A program made the position numbers and the translations under genes. Of a stretch of DNA of 64,000 bases, positions 20,905-33,600 are shown in pieces. Under the pieces are notes generated by a model that searched no databases, was not told where the DNA came from, and was given only the letters and a program-made list of their open reading frames with translations. The first letter of the stretch is position 1. Each line of letters starts with the position of its first letter. The DNA is from Odontocerum albicorne (taxonomy: Eukaryota; Arthropoda; Insecta; Trichoptera; Odontoceridae), in contig OX463849.1 of assembly GCA_949825065.1 (NCBI GenBank), forward strand, positions 28,074,043-28,138,042, read 5' to 3'.

Positions 20905-21450
20905 TTGGGTTGTCCGGAAAGTGATTTCGTATTTTTAGATCAAATAGAAATGCAAAATTGCACGCAATGTTCGTGGCCAATGGTTTTCGATATTTTCAAG
21001 TATCTCAGCAATCTCTCGTGTTGAAAAACGCTGGTTATTCTCGATCAAGGGATAATTTTGGTCGTCATCAGTGGTAATTGACCTTCCAGAGAGGACACTG
21101 CCTCGGAGTGTCTTATCACCATTATGATTTTTTTAAACCACATTTGACACACACGATGACTTACTGCATTGTCACAATATTGTTTCTTTTGGTTTGAGTA
21201 GCATTTTTCTTTTACGGTCGTGAAAAATCATCAAGTGCTGAAGAAACATTTTATTTTGTTCCATCGTCAAAATTATGCCGAAAAAAACTGCTTAAGTAAT
21301 TTGAGTAAACAATGGCCGAACAAATGCACTAAACTATTTCCTTTCATAGCAATATACATTCAACACATTTGGAATGAAGTTAGCAGCGAAAATTTTGTTC
21401 TAACAACATGTATCCGAGAAATACTAAACTATAATACTTTCCGGACAACA
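20905..21450 (-). mobile_element. Deleted mariner with TTGGGTTGTCCGGAAAG ends
   Basis: The left end TTGGGTTGTCCGGAAAGTGA has the standard irritans-type mariner terminal repeat. The right end reads ACTTTCCGGACAACA with TA following at 21451. The minus strand holds decayed N-terminal transposase text; the catalytic half is absent. TA precedes the left end. Confidence 0.7.
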
Positions 21451-22176
21451 TATTGTATATTGTACCATTTCCATTTTCATATATTTAAGCTTTTGAATGA
21501 AAGTTTATAAAACTTAATAAATATTGTATCATCACATAAAAATGACATAATTATGTGGTTTATAAACTTTTTTTAATTGTATCACCTCCTGAAAGTCACA
21601 AAAAGGGATATACCGCCAGTATCTCTCCGCTCCTTGCCCCTTCATAAACGTAAATTCAGGTTTACGGTTTTGGTGGTGCAATGCATTTTATTCTTTAAAC
21701 TGAATAACCCTTGGCTACCTCGATAAATATTGTTAGTACAAGCCGCCCTTAACATGTTGGAAATTACGTTGAAGTTTCACATAACTTCAGTATTTTAACA
21801 CTTGCTTATTTGCGTACCTCTAGACTAGGGCTCACATACCACTGTACCGTAGTTTGCAGACCAATCTATTCTATTAAATACTTGTTTACGTTCGATCATT
21901 AAAATTCTCTCTTCCTAAATTATGATTTTGTAGATGGTACATTATACTTTGGAGCTGTCCAAGAAACATCACTTTTTTTAAAAAAACATGATCTCTTCAA
22001 AATTATATGTGTTATCAAATCTACATGTTGTGTATGTTATATGTAATGTGAACAACAATGTTAACGAGGAATTGACGTAAATAAACAAAAAAAAAGCGGA
22101 CGTAATAAAAAAGACTCACAGTTTTCAAAGTATAGAATCAATGAAAAAGTATTTTTTTCCTTAATTAAGAATTTGT

Positions 22177-22711
22177 TTAACCCTTTGTTTACGGAATTTT
22201 GAAAAAATCGAAGTAGCTACTGGATTTATTTTTTTAGAAATATTATATTTTCAAAAGGAATATAAAGAAAAAAACTTTTTTTTTTTAAAACTGTATTTTT
22301 TTGCATAATTTTCAAAAACTGGTCCCACAAAATGAACGTGATATATTTATGACATATTGGTTTTCAAAATAAAATGACTACATGTAAAAACATAAATAAG
22401 ATACAAAAGTCACCAATAAACAAAATTGACCTCTTTCTTCACTTGATAATTTGTAAAAATATAAACTTGAAAACTATCTCAACAACGCACGTGTTAAACG
22501 TTCGCGACAGTGGCAACAAGTGAACTAATATGGCAGTAATTCAAACAATAAAATGCACTATTGGGGGGTAGGTGCTGCCATCTGTTAGTAAAATAAAATA
22601 CTTGTGCTATATTTTACTCTATAGTACCATCAGAATTCGTTGATGGTTTTCGTTTCTATGAGGTTTATATTTATTGGGACTTCAGAGTCCCGTCAGTAAA
22701 TAAAGGGTTAA
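22177..22711. mobile_element. TTAA MITE, family P3
   Basis: TTAACCCTTTGTTTACGGAA on the left and GTCAGTAAATAAAGGGTTAA on the right, inverted. No coding. The end sequence is shared with the piggyBac remnant at 28211 (TTAACCCTTTGTACTCC). Confidence 0.75.
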
Positions 22712-23055
22712 AATATATCCTATATTTATTTTCAAGGACAGAAAAATTGTCTATGGATACATACTCTCAGTAAAGATGTTTTTACGCTTAATAATTAACA
22801 TTTTTACTCTTAAAACATATGCTGCAAATACTAATCGTAGAAGGTTTAATTGGCTGCACCCTTTAAAAACGTTCGAAGTGTTTGTATTCTTCCATTTTCC
22901 ATTTGACTTTAAAATCATTTATTTTATATTGAAAGGTGATTTGTGAAACAAGTCAAATATTACATTTTATTCTAAAGCTGTGCACTGAAAAGAGTATATG
23001 GGGTTGATAATGTATGAATGAATACGGAATTAATTGATAAGTGATGAATGTTAAC

Positions 23056-23374
23056 TTAACCCTTTAAATTCCAGCATATTTTGTATAAAATGTGCGAAAA
23101 ATCCCAAGCATTTTTTGACAAAAAAACAGTAGTTTATATTTTATTTTTTATCTTAATTAATATTTAGTTTTAAAACCTATTTTTTTGTGGAGACCTCCCT
23201 GTCGAGTGTAAAATAATAAGTAATTTTCATATTTCATAAAAAAAATATTTAAATTTTTTTACATTCAACACAAAAACTTGTATGAAAACTTTGAGGCCGA
23301 TGATCGGTCCCATGGGATTTTTCGCATATACCAGTTGGGGCCGATAATCGGCCCCGTGGGTTTAAAAGGGTTAA
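23056..23374. mobile_element. TTAA MITE, family P4
   Basis: TTAACCCTTTAAATTCCAG on the left and GGGTTTAAAAGGGTTAA on the right. Inside, GCCGATGATCGGTCCCATGG and GGCCGATAATCGGCCCCGTG are direct, self-complementary repeats. Confidence 0.75.
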
Positions 23375-23469
23375 GGCTGATGTGTTGCATATGATGAAGA
23401 AGAACACTCAGATATGATTCGATCTTGTGGAACTAATTAATAAAAAAAAACTAATGAAACAAATGTACA

Positions 23470-23625
23470 TTGCGAATATGAGTAGAAGGCGTGAGAGAGA
23501 AAGACCAAGGAAATGTTGTTAGAGCAAGTAAATAATATTTTGAAAGAAGTCATCGTAGAAAGTCAGAGAAATTGTTGTATGTATGAAAAGAGTGTCTGGA
23601 TAAAATTTTGTCTTTCTAAACTAAA
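23470..23625 (+). mobile_element. LINE C-terminal fragment
   Basis: Reads as basic text (SRRRERERPRKC) followed by VESQRNC; the same ending (IVESQRN) appears at 43005-43160. These are the C-terminal ends of one LINE family. Confidence 0.5.
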
Positions 23626-23631
23626 CAATAT

Positions 23632-23855
23632 GACCTCTATGGCCTAGTTTGTTAGGTGTTTATCTTCCGACCCAAAAGTTATGGGTTCGATTTCTAGTTG
23701 ATACCCAATTTTAAAAAAAAAGGTTCCAGTCTGATTTTTACTTAAGATCTCTTTTACATATTTCTGGTTGGTTGAAATAGATTACCACATAGCTTAAACT
23801 CACAAGGTTGTGCTGTATATGATGAATGTGAAATACAATGCAATAACTTTTTTTT
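23632..23855 (+). mobile_element. SINE-1 copy
   Basis: Box A-like TGGCCTAGTTTG, box B GGTTCGATTTC, body TTCCAGTCTGATTTTTACTT, tail GATTACCACATAG and GAATGTGAAATACAATGC. Confidence 0.75.
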
Positions 23856-24199
23856 TAAGGTTCAAATAAACAGTACAAATATAACTGATAGTTTGAGATA
23901 AAATTGAGGCAAGTGCTCTTAAAAATACCACAGACTTTTTTTAAAAAGCACTTTTAAACTTAACATCTCTTATTGTTATATTATCGTAAAGGTCATGATC
24001 TGTCGACACGTCAGAGGTTCGTTACTGGTGCCAGTGGTCTAGATTGATATTGGTATCCTCGATTTTATTTCTTACACTCTTATTTCACCTGAATTTATTT
24101 AGTAGCGCCTATGATCTGTATTTTATAAATTTAACGTAACGCTCTTCATGTTATATTTATATCGAAACAGGGCTTTAAAAATTTTAAATTTATTATTAT

Positions 24200-24530
24200 T
24201 AATAAATTATGGCCAAATGATTGAAAAATAATGAAGACTTTCAACGACTTTACGATCAAAACTATCCTCAACTCCTAACACGGTCACAACCGCTCATGAG
24301 AGTATCATCAACCCATCATACCGTCATGACCACCTTGAGGACATCACCATTGAAATCAGGGCATCTTGAAGCGAACGGAGCTGCACCCAGCACCTGCCAG
24401 TTTTCTGGTGCCATGCTTAACATCCACATGCTCTTCTCAATCGGGTTGAGTCAACGGATGTATCCTTTCCCATCTCGTCCCCTACATACTTATTATTATT
24501 ATACTATCTTCAAGTATTATTAAATGCCCA
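24200..24530. other. Unexplained GC-richer block
   Basis: A 100-codon frame on the + strand (24221-24523) stands out from the AT-rich surroundings, but no motif is recognisable. It lies beside a Jockey-like fragment and may be part of the same element. Confidence 0.3.
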
Positions 24531-24604
24531 TTAAAGGCTCCGGCATCATCCTTGGGAATATTACGAGTAATAAGCCTTCAAAGAGAGACCACATCACGAG
24601 CCCA

Positions 24605-24895
24605 ACCCTCTACTTCCTGCAGACATTAAGAGCAAAATAGTAGAAAAGAACAAGTTAAGAAAACTATGGCAATGCTTTGCGAATCTAACTACAAAACATT
24701 GTACAATCGACTGGTAAAGCAGATTAAATCTGACCTACAGCACAGCACCAATGTAACAGTCGGAGTGAATTTATCGATTCACTTGAAGTCAAAGAACAAC
24801 AAAAGTGACTTTGCTGTCTCCGATCTACACCCTTCCCTAGATTTCCCACGTCCCTTATATGTATCCCATTGAGGAGTAAGGTGTCTTACAACCGA
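24605..24895 (+). mobile_element. Jockey-like LINE fragment (linker before reverse transcriptase)
   Basis: Reads LPADIKSKIVEKNKLRKLWQ in one frame, the 'L..I...I..KN.LR..WQ' linker between endonuclease and reverse transcriptase in Jockey-type ORF2, then decays with stops and shifts. Confidence 0.6.
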
Positions 24896-24899
24896 ACCG

Positions 24900-26000
24900 T
24901 TACTCCGCACATTATCATCATGTACAACCTAAAGACTTGTAAATATGGCAAAATCTTTTAGACATATTACTATTATAAATGTACCCCGCTTTATCATTCA
25001 GTTCATTAAGTTCCTTCTAAAACGATAGATAGAGGTTTCACTGTACTTTGTTTTTCTACGAATTTTATCACTGCAGTACGTGTTTCTACTTTCTATGCTG
25101 AGGTTTTATTGTTCGGGAGTGGATATACTTTTGATAAATTTAAAATATTTACTTTATAAGGAACATTTTTATCCAACATCTACTGATTAAAATTTATTCT
25201 AGCAAACTTTTAAACCAAATCGGCAATCTTTTTCAACTAACCAATACATATTAAGAGACTAAATCTAAAAAAACAGATTATCTTCTGAAATTTCATCAGA
25301 AACCTTGATACTATAAAGCGTTCTACCACTAGGTCATCAAAATATGGTATGTGTACAATGAGATATGTTTGGCTTATTTTGGAATTTTTTTTGTTTATTG
25401 AACTTAATTTACGAATTTCTCTCTTGAATAATGACCGTGACCATATGAAGCAGTATACGCCAATGTCCAGTGATGATTTACCAATTCAATAATTTAAAAT
25501 AATACAAAACAAGCTATAAATTATTAACATGTCTATGATTTATCACTGCTCTATGACTGAATATTTACTAGTGTAAATTTATCCTTATTCATTTTTCATA
25601 TACAAACGTTATACCCCATGATATTTTATTTTATTTACTGTTATACTTAAGTTTTTTTTTTTCTGATACATCACATTCATATTTGTTTTGTTTTCTATAC
25701 TTAAAAATAATTCTAAAATTTGAGATATAAATACTCAAAATGCAAACATTCAAAGTGTTGTGTGAATTTATTTATGATATATGTTTAAGAAAGGATTTTT
25801 GAGAAATATATTTAATCTTTAACACATTGAAATATAGTTTTATTTACCATTTCTATATTTAACACGTGTCAAATTGTCAATTAAGAATTGTACATAATTT
25901 TAAAATCATATTGATTTATTTTTAACAGCAAAACCTCAAAAAATTTACATCATACGAGTACAACAAAACTATATAAGAAGACTTGGTGAACTGCATGGAG
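24900..26000. other. Intergenic AT-rich DNA, nothing identified
   Basis: No supported feature; only poly-T runs and short chance frames. Confidence 0.5.
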
Positions 26001-26110
26001 CTTTATTGTCTTGGTTGGTATAAAATTGCTTTATTGTCTAGGTTGGTATAAAATTGCTTTCTTGTCTAGGTTGGTATAAAATTGCTTTATTGTCTAGGCT
26101 GGTATAAAAT
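26001..26110. repeat. 28-bp minisatellite, about four units
   Basis: Unit CTTTATTGTCTAGGTTGGTA plus TAAAATTG, starting at 26001, 26029, 26057 and 26085, with one or two changes per unit. Confidence 0.9.
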
Positions 26111-26219
26111 TACAAAAACAAAAATAGTAATTAATGGGAGTTATTATTTTACATAACTTACACTAAAGTAAATTTTGTCCATTGTATAAAATAATATAAT
26201 TATTCATTATGTGCTATTT

Positions 26220-26570
26220 TAGATTCAAAATACAGCAATTTACAAACATACCGCCATCCTGTCTCCCTGTCAGGGTAGACAGAGAGAAGAGAGCGCCAAA
26301 CTTTCCTATCATGACGCACATATTTTGCCTCTTCTACGTCCATACACCATATTATAGAACTTCTGTGATTTCTCTTACTTCCAACATTTCCTACTTTCAA
26401 AATATTAACTTCATCCAACTATACTTTTATTGGTATTCCTCTACTGCGCCTTCCACTTACATTTGCACTCTATTATGTTAGTCTTTATATATTTGTTTCA
26501 CATTCCCAAACCATCTCAGAGGGCTTATTTTGTATCTCACTCAACACATCAGCCTTAAATTCATATTTAT
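26220..26570 (-). mobile_element. LINE fragment, same family as 33.3 and 35.9 kb
   Basis: The minus strand contains YVRHDRKVWRSLLSVYPDRE, the C-terminal 'DR..WRS....YP' motif of this LINE family. Upstream text such as TTCCTACTTTCAAAATATTA and ATTTGCACT..ATTTGTTTCAC recurs at 33.3 kb. Confidence 0.6.
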
Positions 26571-27639
26571 CCCTAATTATTTCATACGTATTCTTTCATA
26601 AATTTGTCATTCCATTGTTTGGTGGTGTTAATTTAATTTTTTTCTTTATATTCTATTTTGTGTAATATATGAAGCACTCACTGCTTGTTTTTTTAATTAC
26701 TGTTAGAAGTAAACTGTATCGGTTGTTAACAAATATTGATGGGTATTATATGATTGAATGAATTGAGGTTAGATCTTTCAAACTATCCTCAACTTCAAAG
26801 TACTCTTCTTCATCTTTCTCAATGCATCAACATGGTAACCCCATATATTCTTCTGAATCTACATAATTTATTCGGCTCTTTTTCATTGTTCTACGTTTAC
26901 GTTTCATTCCCATACATTAAAGTTGCTATTTAACTACAGGAATGTGAAACCTAACAATCCCTTTTTGTAATATAATTCAATTAAATAATAATGTGTATAT
27001 TAATTTAAAATAAACAAAAGAAAATTATCATTTGGCATAAAATATCCAGTGTCCTCTCAAAATGTGTATGTGAGTTTATATATTTATTTATTAAACGCTT
27101 TATTTAATAATATACAACCAGGGAAACTCATTAAGCGTCAATATTTTCCAACCAATCAATTACTACGCGAATTTGTGCACATGCTAGTTGAACGATTATA
27201 TTGATGATTTTTATATATAATACATTGAGTATATATTATTTAAAAAAAAAAGTAATATTAAAAAGGCTAAAGAGGAAGAAGAAAAACATACTTATAAAAA
27301 AATCAACAATGGTTGGATAGTAGAAATCGAAAATATTACTATGCAGTATTTTTACTTAGTTACAAGACTTTCGACTGAATTTACGACATCCGATATTTAT
27401 ACTCATATTTAAAAAAAACACTTTATTATCCTTGTAATTCGAGCTTAATAATAAATGTACCCATTCGTGGTATTCATTTTATTGGTTGTAATTTATACAT
27501 TTCTATTGTCTATGTCGGCGTAACGCGTCAAATGTCAAATTGACAACTGTTTTTTTTTCGAATATACACCTTGTGCAAGCCGACTGTCGTATACTTCGTA
27601 TCTAGACGTTTTCATGAATCTTAAGAATAACATTTTAGC

Positions 27640-27676
27640 ATGGAAAAACAATCCCTCAAAAGAAATAATCAATCAA
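27640..27676 (+). CDS. TDP1: TDP1 exon 1, start codon
   Basis: The ATG at 27640 opens MEKQSLKRNNQS, followed by donor GTGAGT. It is the only ATG upstream of exon 2 that joins in frame. A short basic leader like this is easy to mis-call; M17 in exon 2 is a possible alternative start. Confidence 0.7.
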
Positions 27677-30600
27677 GTGAGTATAGTGCAATATAAAATG
27701 CGACACTTTCGTTTAAAGTGTTACGTTTTGCCCCTATCATATTTATCTCTTTACAGAAGAAAATAACATGAATAAAAAGTCGAAGCCTGAATGCAACTAC
27801 GGTGAAAATTGTTTTAGAAAAAACCCTGATCACTTCAAGAAGTATTCGCACCCCCATTGTAAGTTTTTTATTGGAGTTTTTTTTTACCATCCCGTTTTTT
27901 AAACATATCTTTAATTTGGAAAAACGTAGATTAAACGGGAAAATTATTTGATCAATATGGTTATTACAACTTCATAAAACAATTAAATTATTTCACGAGT
28001 TCTAAATAAAAAAATATGACAAACTAATGTCAACAGGGATGTTACCTTTTTTTGTGCTATGATAAAATTACGTACTTTTAAATTAAAAATGGTTTCACCT
28101 TAAACCCTTTATCATGTGTTGAGCTTGTTTATGTCGGATTAAGACAGTAATTAGTAACGAAATATCTAATTCATATGTAAAAATTTTGTGGTGAATTTAT
28201 TGATTGCCATTAACCCTTTGTACTCCTTAATTATTATTTTTTACCTACCACCAACTCCTTAATTAATTTACAAAATAGACAAAAAAAGGGGTCTCAATAA
28301 AGTGTTGTATTGGAACAGTGTAGAATGCATAATTATTATTATTTTGTTTATATTAAGTGGTAAGGTAGTAAATAAATAAAAATGTATACTCAACAAATTT
28401 ATTTACCAGAATTATTTATAATTTTTTCAAGTATGGTTCTTTTTAAAACATTCTCCTGGATGAAGGCCGGGCTTCCTATCAAAAGTATCACAATATAATG
28501 TAGTTTCTTTTCTCCCTCCTTTGACCTTCCGATTGGAACACACCATACAGTCCTTGAGTTGTTATGGGTAAAAATAAAATTACTCTTCCCATCCAAACGC
28601 TGGATAGTATCGTATGTGGACAATCGGCCCAGTTTTTGTATCGATGCACAAATGTCTCCGATTAGACTCATCAATAAATTGTTACTAAATTTTTTATGTG
28701 ATATCTGCATATTTTCCTTTGTAGCATATTTGTAAATATAAAATGTATGAATTCACATTATATTACAAAAAACACGAAATATTTTTCAAAGACGTACCAC
28801 ACTTCTTTTCGAGGACACAGACACTTCACAACTGATAATAGTAGTATACCAGGTCTGTAAATATGAAACCGGAATTTGCTCATAGATGGCTCTAGTTGTC
28901 AATGTAGTGACTGTTAAATCGCGTCATTGGCGCCTTTTTCTTGTGTTTCCATTTGTCAAAGACTTTTAACTCACAACAATACAAGTTTAATACAACTACA
29001 TATGTTTTCATAGCGTTGAACATGTCTGTTTTGGTGCCTGAAAATTATGATTTGCGGACAGCATTAATTTTCTGTTACCATTTGAAGAAAAGTGCTGCAA
29101 AATCGCATCGAATGCTTGTCGAAGCTTACGGTGGCGTGGAAACGTGGAAGACCACCGAGAAAGAACGTGGAAGACCACCGAGAAAGTTTGAAGATGCCGA
29201 ATTGCAAGCATTGTTTGATGAAGATGACGTTCAAACATAACAACTCGCGAATCAATTAAATGTGACAGGAGAAGCCGTCTCCATACGTTTGAAAGCCATG
29301 GGAAAGATCCAGAAGGTGGAAAAATAAGTTCCACATGAACTGAATGAAAGACAGCAGGAAAACCGAAAAACCACTTGCGAAATGATACTCGCCAGGTACA
29401 AAAGAAAATCATTTCTCCATCGAATTGAGACTGGCAATGAAAAATGGATATATTTTGAAAATCCTAAGCGTAAAAGATCATGGGTAACTCCAAGCAAACC
29501 AGCGACATCGACTGCAAGACCAAATCGCTATGGACGGAAGACAATGCCCTGTGTTTGGTGGGATCAGAAGGGTGTTATCTATTATGAGCTGCTAAAACCT
29601 GGCGAAACCGTTAACACTGAACGCTACCGACGACAAATGATGGATTTGAACCAAGCATTGTGTGAAAAACTACCAGAATATCAAAAGAGGCAACACAAAG
29701 TGATTTTGCTTCATGATAATGCACCATCGCACACAGCAAAACTGGTCAAGGAAACGATTGAGGCGTTTAGTTGGCAAATACTTTCGCATGTGGCTTACTC
29801 ACCAGACTTGGCTCCATCCGATTACTACTTGTTTGCATCGATGGGACACACACTTGCTGAGCAGCGCTTCACTTCTTACGAAAATGGCTCGATGATTGGT
29901 TTGCCTCAAAAGAGCAACAGTTTTTTTGGCGTGGCATCCACAAATTGCCAGAAAGATGGGAAAAATGTGTAGCTAGCGATGGGCAATACTTATTTACCAT
30001 GTGTAGTTTCTATAAAAAAATCCGGTTTCATATTTACAGACCTGATATGAGGACACACACAGTCAAAAAGTGTGATTGCTCTACTTACCTGCATTTCCAA
30101 AGGCAGGTTGGTTCGATATACATGTAGGTTGGTAGGTCCTTATTGGAGTAGAACAATAATAAAAATTTGAAAATTGGAGAGCCTTAAAGTATTGTTTCTC
30201 AGCTTTCTTAGCCTTGGAAGCCCCAAAAGATAAATAAAATAAAATTAAGATTTCCCGACCCCTCCTGCAAAAACTTAATATTGTATTAATACATGGCCGC
30301 ACCAATGTTGTACTTGCGCGATAAATCTTAGCAGATAAGGATATCTACTTTTTTATGTCACTAATAGAGTAGCTTAACAGTTTTGAACTTGCCGCGAATA
30401 TCTAATCAAGTGACAAATCCAAAGTGTTTAGCTGCCTTGGTAGCAACGTGAAAGCCGCAATGAAGGGCTAGTTGGATTCAATTATTACAAACAGGTGCAT
30501 CTGACACGTTTGAAATGTAAAGCACACTGCACCCGCATATGTTTTGACCTCTGATTCGGTCCGATTGTTTACTCCGATTTAGTGGAGTCGGATGTGTCGC

Positions 30601-33600
30601 AACCAGGAGTTTCTATGTTAAATATTCTTATTATAATTTCACCAAGATAAATGCGAAATCTTTGAAAAATAAATCATAAAGTTTATTTATTCTAACATCA
30701 TTATGTTATGTTTTACTTGTAATTAAAATACAATTTAACGAAGTTGATTGTTTCATTACAAATAATATTTTGGCCTAATAAATAATTCGTAGTTTTTACT
30801 CACTTGTTGAAAAATATTGTTCCAAGTTTTGTAATATCTTATAATATTTATTTCTGGATGAAGATAATATGTATTCGTACTAACATAATTTTGGGTTGTT
30901 GACATTTTTGACTGATTGATTATTTATTTAACAACATAAATGCAAATAAAGAAAATCATAATTTTCAGTAGAAAACATATTGGCCACTTACAAAGGCAGC
31001 GGAGAATTTGAGGTACCGCCAAATCTGCAATTCCAAAAAGAAATAGTTGAACAACAATTAAACCTGCTCAAAGACTCTAATATATATCCGATTAATACAG
31101 AAAGTTCACCGCCTAAACTCAAGAAAACTAGTTACCACAGCCAAGGTAGTGATAGCAAAATGGAATCCAAAGACAAAAAAGATGGAAGTAGGCAATCTTC
31201 TCAGAACAATTCCCCCAGTAAGAATCCTTCACAAGGAACGAGCAGTGAAGGGAAGGAGCAGCGGGAAAAGAATTCCAGTATTGTTCCTGATAAGCCGGCA
31301 GGTAAAATTTCTCATTATTTAATTTATTCAATCGTACTAGAAGCATGATTAAAATACATAATCAAAAGGCCATCAACTTTAACTCTTCTTCTTTTCATCT
31401 GCCATCTCTTATCGAAGGTTGGCCACAATCACGGGAATCCTCACTTTGTTGACCGTAATCCATAACAGCTCAGTTGAATTGCACACAATCTTTCATTCAG
31501 GTTCTTGAGCCAAGAGATATGGCATCTTAATGTACCTCTTTTACCATTTACCACTGAAGTCCAAAATTTCCGAACTGAACAGTTGTATCGGACGTATGTG
31601 TCATCATAAAACATATTAGGATTAGTTTCTTAATTGTTTAATATGTATGGATATTTATTTCTTGATATTTTTTGATATTTATTTGGTTTTTTGTTTGTAT
31701 ATTTATGTTTGTTTGGGTCCGCGCTGCATCGCAACCGCAATGGAAGTGAGACTTATGGACGGTCGTCGTGAGACTATATCACTGGCCGGCCTCTGCTTAC
31801 GCAAAACTCCCGAAAATTGTGGTATTTTGCGAGGTGTGAGCGCATGCAGTGGCGGAAAATGAAGGGTCAAAGCCAAATAAAATCACTTCTCAGTTCACTC
31901 TACCTACTGTGTTTTACTTGCGATCATCTAATACCTGCCTAAGAGGAATCTCTTCACCCCGCTACCTTTCCACCGATCTACGCCTCTGAACGTGAGCTGA
32001 ATTCTCCGAGCATTGCGCAGCAGCCATCCACCTATGATACAGTTCTTTGTACCGGTACCATACAACAATTAAGGGTGTGTATGAACAGATACAGTCAGGC
32101 AATGTTACAGTTAAAATTTGTTACCTCTGCCCTCAGTCGTATGTCGATAAAAGATTTGTTTTTCCTTATATTCTGAAATATTACAAATTGAATGCTGCGT
32201 GGTTATCATGGTTCTTTCAAAAGAAGGAAAAAATCCGGCAGAAATTACACGTCAGCATCTAAACAACTGAGCATGCGATGGGCATAAGCAGCATGGTATC
32301 TGTACATGCACGCTCTAATTTATTCAGGGTGGAAACTTTTGGATCTTAGAGTTATTTTTCCTTAAATGGTCAGTTGCATTGTATGGTATTTTGTGCCTCT
32401 TTATTATGTGACTGTGTTTTTGCAACTTGTAAACTTTCACAGTTTATGTTGTTACATCTAAAATTCGAGTTTTTTTTTATATGCTAAATTGTTGTCAATT
32501 AACCGAATGTAAAAAAATTCCACTTGATCGAATGTCAAAATATTTCACTTAATAGAATGTCAAAATATTCCACTTAATCAAAAATTAAAAAAATTAACTT
32601 AATAAAATGTCGAAAAATTCCACTTAATCGAATGTCAAAAAATTCAACTTAATAGAATGTCAAAAATTCCACTTAATCAAATGTCAAAAAATTCAACTTA
32701 ATAGAATGTCAAATAATTCCACTTGATCAAATGTCAAAAAATTCAACTTCATAGAATGTCAAAAAATTACACTTAATCGAATATAAAGGAATAAGTCTCA
32801 AAAAAGAACATTGATTATTGATAATTCTTGTTATTATTTTTTTAATGTTTTGCAGTGCATAGAAAATTGTTTTTTTTTTTTCAGAAAAGGTACCGCCAAG
32901 TGGAGGTGGCGAAAAGAAGAAAATAGAAGATTTCTTCGCTGTGGTAGCACCCCGGGGGCAGATGGCCCAGAAGCACGCGCAGGCAGCCCCGTACTACCTC
33001 TTCTACACCACCATCACCTCGTCGCCATCCACGCACTCGCAGCCTCTCTCTATTACATTCCAAGGTAACATTATGTCTTTATAATATGGAAAAAATCAAT
33101 GATATAATGAATTATTTCTAAAAACTAAAAAAAACTTGGGCTGTTTAGGGGTTATAAAAACCTTTCAATCAGAATATTCAGAAGACTTCCATGGCCTATT
33201 TAGTTAGACACTTAACATTCACTCGTGATTCTGGGTTTGATTCCCAATGGTGCCCAATAAAAGGAAGGATTCATTTACTATGATTTCTCTCACTTTTTAC
33301 ATTTCCTTCTTTCAAAATATCATACACTTGATTCAATCATGCTTTCCTTGGTCTTCCTCTGTCACGTCTTCTACTCACATTTGCACTGTATATTTTTTTG
33401 TCCGTTTTTCTTCATTTATTTGTTTCACGTGCCCGAAGCATCTCACAGTGATCTTCATCAGTTCATATTCTGGCATATATGGTCACCCCATGTATTCTAA
33501 GTGCACACATGTAAATAAATTTAAAATAAAATACCGTAGAAATGCATATACGAGGGTGGTCCGATAAGTACTTAGCCTACAAAAGAATAACAAAAATTTT

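Noticed and set aside
29008..29497. Minus-strand open frames over mariner family A copy 1 (and 37056-37398 in copy 2)
   Set aside because: They are antisense shadows of the transposase coding region, shared by both copies only because the DNA is shared.
33247..33567. 106-codon + frame between a SINE head and a mariner
   Set aside because: The same DNA recurs at 26.3 and 35.9 kb without the frame, and the orientation of the LINE motif is opposite.
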